In this document: piece by piece, positions 60,504-64,000 of the stretch
Layout of the letters: every line of letters begins with the position of its first letter
How positions within the stretch are numbered: position 1 is the first letter of the stretch
Assembly (NCBI GenBank): GCA_030734395.1
Contig: JAUZTG010000036.1
Location: 744,001 to 808,000, forward strand
Length of the DNA: 64,000 nucleotides
Direction: 5' to 3'
DNA from: Sarocladium kiliense
Lineage: Eukaryota > Ascomycota > Sordariomycetes > Hypocreales > Sarocladiaceae
Translations under genes and position numbers: made by a program
The notes under the pieces: generated by a model
Seen by the model: only the letters and a program-made list of their open reading frames with translations
Told to the model about the DNA's origin: nothing
Databases searched by the model: none

Positions 60504-63272
60504 ATGGAACCCTCCACTAAGAAGCGGAAGCTCGCACCGAAACTCAGCAACCCCGACCCAGCCTCGCCATCTACTGGCAACGCCAGTTTGCACGTCTCAA
60601 CAGCCTCATATCCTACAGAGTCGGTTAGTCTCATCTCGATCCATCATTGTAGCTCACAAGCTCTGCTCAAAACCGGCAACTAATACTGACACCATCCTCA
60701 CAGCAGCAGTATCCCGTCCAAGATACTGCTGCGGCAGCTGCGGCAGTCGCACTAGCCTCAAATCCTGAACGCCATGATTTCGAGTCTTTTGCACGGCATC
60801 TACAAGATGCCGCCATGTTAATTCAGCGGCAGGCCGAGAGACAAGCTGATCGCCTAGCGTCCACAAATGTCTCCGTGTTACTGCTCCGTTGGGCTGACGA
60901 CCCTACCGCCTCCGCTGATATTGATGCCCTGGAGCAAACCTTCCACTCGCACTATCACTATAACACTCAGAGATGGCTTATACCTTCTGATGCGAATCCA
61001 ACTCTCAAATTGCTTCAGCATCTCGCCTCCTTCTTGGACAATACCCCGCGCAATCACCTTCTCATCATTTATTATGCTGGCTATGGCTTCGTAAGATCAG
61101 ATGACCAACTATACTGGGCAAGGTGAGTTCCAAAAGGAACAGCGAACACTGCCTTGCAGCGGGCGTTCCTGCCCATGTAACTCACCTCGTGGATGAATTT
61201 CTAACGGAAATCATAGCAATGCTCGTAATGATGCCGCAAAGGTCAAGTGGGATGGCATCAGATGCCTCTTAGAGGACACTCTGCAGGATGTGCTGCTTTT
61301 ACTCGACACATGTGCGCTCCCCGATGTTGTTCCAACTGGGCGCCATGGTATAAAGCAGGGGATTGCCGCGTGCACACCCGAACAAATGAATCGTGAAGAA
61401 GGCCGTTCTTTCACATCGTATCTCAATGATGCTCTGAGGAAGCTCGGCAATGGCCGGCCGTACAGCGTCCAACGGCTACTTGAGGAGACACAGGGACAAA
61501 AGCATCAACAGTCCAGCTCAGAAAGCCCGACCTCCGTCAACGGAGATGCACACAAGGCCACATCAACTGCGCAACCGGTTTTCTTCACGGTTGCGAAAGG
61601 AAACGGCCAAAACCTGACTCTAGCGCCTTCCTCAGGCCATTCTCCGACGATGCTTTCGCCCGGCGAGGCGTGCGAGGACACTAAGACGACTGTCACACGC
61701 AATGGCAAACACACAGATGCGGACGCGCTTCGGGGTCTTCGCTTTGATGAAGCTCGGGTTCTTGTTTGCACTACCTTTGTTGGTGAAGCAAGCTCTGATA
61801 TGGGCTTCTACAATAAATGGCTCCAGTCTACCCCTGCTTCTGCTAGCAACATCATAGTGGAAGGTATGTTTCTTGGTCCACCAACCATGTTATTGATCTC
61901 TATGCCACATTCTGTTTGGACCGTCGTTCAGCATGACCAAGTTTGTTGTTATCTTGGGTTCATCAACTCTCACAATATGCTACATCTTTATCAACGGCTG
62001 GTCAGCACTGGCGATGCGCAGCCATGGTTGAAGATGGTGGATGACGGAAGGGTGCTCCTAGAGGGACGCGAAATAACCACCAACACGCCGAGCCGGGCAA
62101 AGGCAGATCCTGACGCACACTCTCCCACGATAGCCCGTAACGGCTTGGCTAAGGAGCATCGCGGATTCCACGCAATCAATAGCTCACCAGGGTCATCATT
62201 CAACACAGTCAAGGCAAAGGACGAAGTACAAGACTCCGCAGAAATGCAGGAGGCAGCAGAGCAGCTTAAGGCACTGAGCCATGTCCGAACTCGGAGTGAC
62301 GAGGGTGCTACTGCGTCCCAGGCACCCGGTGACCGCCAGAGAACAACACTGCCCGATTCGATACCGGATGTCCGAAGGCAGGAGCACGGCAGACCTCTTC
62401 CTGACTCCGCTGACCCCGGGGTCAGTGCAGCAGAGCTTCAGACCAGCCCCGGACCCAAAGCTAAAGCCCCTCGTCGAGCGCTTCCGAAGCAAGAGTCTCG
62501 TTGCAACCACTGCACGCATGCTCCCTTCAAGGACTCCACGGCACTTCGCAAACATATACTGGCAGCGCACACGCGTCCTTTCCCTTGCGCATTTTCCTTC
62601 GCTGGCTGCAGCAGTACTTTCGGATCCAAGAATGAGTGGAAAAGGCACATTGCATCACAACACCTGTGTCTTACGTACTATCGCTGCTCCTCCTGCTCCA
62701 AAACGACAGTGGACGGCAAAGGTAATGAATTCAACCGCAAGGATTTGTTCACACAGCATCTGCGTCGGATGCATGCGCCTCACGATATCAGACGAGCACT
62801 GCAGAAAGGAGAAGCTAAATCCGAGGCAGAGTGGGATGCTCGTGTGAGGGAACTCCAGCAGAGCTGCTTGGTGACTCGCCGACGACCACCGCAGCGGTCT
62901 GCCTGTCCCAAGGAAGGCTGTAGTATGACCTTTGAGGGTCCCAGCGCTTGGGATGATTGGACCGAGCATGTGGGACGACATATGGAAAAGGGAGAAGCTC
63001 AAAGACTGGGCGTCGACAAGCTCTTGACAAAATGGGCTCTCGAGGAGGGTGTCATCGAGCCGTGGGGCGATGGTGAGTATCGCTTGACGGCGGCCAGTTC
63101 TGTCGGTGGAGGAGGTGCTTATGCCAGCGCGTGGCCAAGTGAGAGACACGCTCACGCGCGTCGGCGTAGCTCGGCAGCCACTTACAACGCAGATAAATCC
63201 CCAGTGGAGGAGTCAACACCACAGAAGGCTGCCACATCGACGACAGCGATGGATGTCGATAACGATGTATGA
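60504..63272 (+). CDS. Caspase-fold-like domain fused to four C2H2 zinc fingers
   Basis: Three exons (60504-60623, 60704-61122, 61217-63272) give 864 residues. Residues 1-15 include a basic KKRKLAPK, a likely nuclear localisation signal. Residues about 90-215 resemble a caspase/peptidase C14 fold: SVLLLRWAD (strand 1), ALEQTFHSHYHY, HLLIIYYAGYGF (strand 3) and DVLLLLDTCALP (strand 4). In active enzymes strand 3 ends in a catalytic His-Gly; here that position is Tyr167. The Cys is kept (C212 in LLDTC). A middle conserved stretch (VLVCTTFVGEA...CCYLGFINSHN, about 360-430) precedes four C2H2-type fingers with ligands C609/C612/H626/H631, C637/C644/H657/H662, C670/C673/H694/H699 and C743/C748/H764/H768. 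This points to a nuclear regulator with a degenerate protease module. The exon 2 acceptor is a CAGCAGCAG run, so one or two Gln may vary. Confidence 0.85.
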
Positions 63273-64000
63273 AGAAAACTTTTGTTTGAAGATGGTGTGC
63301 TCACGCACGCGAAAGAGGAAAAGGAAGCGATCTGAGAGGACTGCGATGAGAAGTTCACATCTCACAACATGGCGCCTGATTGCATTTTCGGGGAAACAGT
63401 TACGATTTACATGAACTCTGGGGGTGTCAAACTTGTTTTTCTTTTGGATAACGGCGCGGAAGCTCAAGGACGTGAGATCAGTTGAGAAGGAAATGAGCCA
63501 GTTGTGCACAGTCGCTACAGGTCCGTGTGTGGTTTAGAGTGTCAAGAGTGTCAAAGCCCGAAATATGACCAAATATAGCGATCTGGACAGATATAGTGAC
63601 GAAATTTCTCTCTCTTGCGTGGTCATAGGCATCAGTCACTCACAAGAATAGATGTATGTAGCAATAGCTTCCAGTTAAGCGCACTGAGGCTCCCAGAAGG
63701 CCAGTAAGCATAATAGTGTCTACAGGACCAACTGGAACCAGCCCGTAGGAGGCCAACGCATGGACAGTCCTTCACGTGTATTCCATGCTGGTGACAATAC
63801 GAAGCACGTGTCCTGCGGGAAGCAAGATTGCCCTTACCCTTCAAGGGGTTCGTTGCAATTCACGCATATTTAGGCCGAAGCCACAAGCCACAAGTTATGC
63901 CGCTGCAGGTCATTCGGCCCGCAAGACTAGGAGGGGAAAAGCCTGTTTGGCGGTGAAGTAGATGAGATGACGTCTTGAGGGAGTCCTTTCATCTCCCCCT
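63273..64000. other. Right-edge intergenic segment
   Basis: About 730 bases downstream of the caspase-like/C2H2 gene, containing its 3' end. Only short unrecognised frames (up to 98 codons, antisense) are present. Confidence 0.5.

Overview
The window is nuclear DNA of a filamentous ascomycete. Short introns (about 55-100 nt) with GTAAGT/GTATGT donors and CTAAC/CTGAC-like branch sites interrupt nearly every gene. Gene families typical of Pezizomycotina are present: a TRI12-type MFS pump, a Zn2Cys6 regulator, a bZIP with a DUF3425-like C-terminus, a deuterolysin, a GH3 beta-glucosidase with PA14 and a GLEYA-type adhesin remnant. A dothideomycete is my best guess, but that is inference. No bacterial operon, CRISPR array, rRNA, recognisable tRNA or intact transposon was seen.

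Layout. 0.7-2.8 kb: five-exon MFS efflux transporter (-). 4.8-5.7 kb: NmrA-like Rossmann protein (+). 6.8-8.6 kb: carotenoid cleavage oxygenase (+). 9.2-9.8 kb: mitochondrial Fe-S scaffold ISU1 (-). 11.2-12.8 kb: HxxxD acyltransferase (+). 13.5-14.6 kb: Gfo/Idh/MocA oxidoreductase (+), convergent with a hotdog thioesterase (14.6-15.2 kb, -), which is divergent from a Pus9/Rib2-type pseudouridine synthase (15.7-17.2 kb, +). Then comes a 10.4-kb stretch with no gene I can support. Its right end (25.2-27.6 kb) is a strongly pyrimidine-rich leader to a bZIP gene (27.6-29.6 kb, +). A second gene-poor stretch (29.6-38.0 kb) contains a decayed GLEYA adhesin (about 35.2-36.4 kb, -). 38.0-40.5 kb: GH3 beta-glucosidase (+). 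40.7-41.8 kb: DUF2306 membrane protein (-). 43.3-44.5 kb: deuterolysin (-). 46.8-47.5 kb: probable decayed Cys-rich surface protein (+). 48.1-48.9 kb: MYND finger protein (+). 49.6-52.0 kb: Zn2Cys6 regulator (-). 53.8-55.8 kb: patatin-like protein (-). 60.5-63.3 kb: caspase-like domain fused to C2H2 fingers (+).

How the genes work together. They do not form an obvious biosynthetic cluster; most look like independent single-copy genes. Three architectures stand out. A caspase-fold-like domain with the catalytic His position replaced is fused to four C2H2 fingers. Its divergent neighbour is a patatin-like protein whose nucleophile Ser position is Gly. The bZIP lies between two very gene-poor flanks that repeat a GGGGCGTG element. 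Exon structures were built by hand from splice signals and reading-frame closure; every exon set listed sums to a multiple of three.
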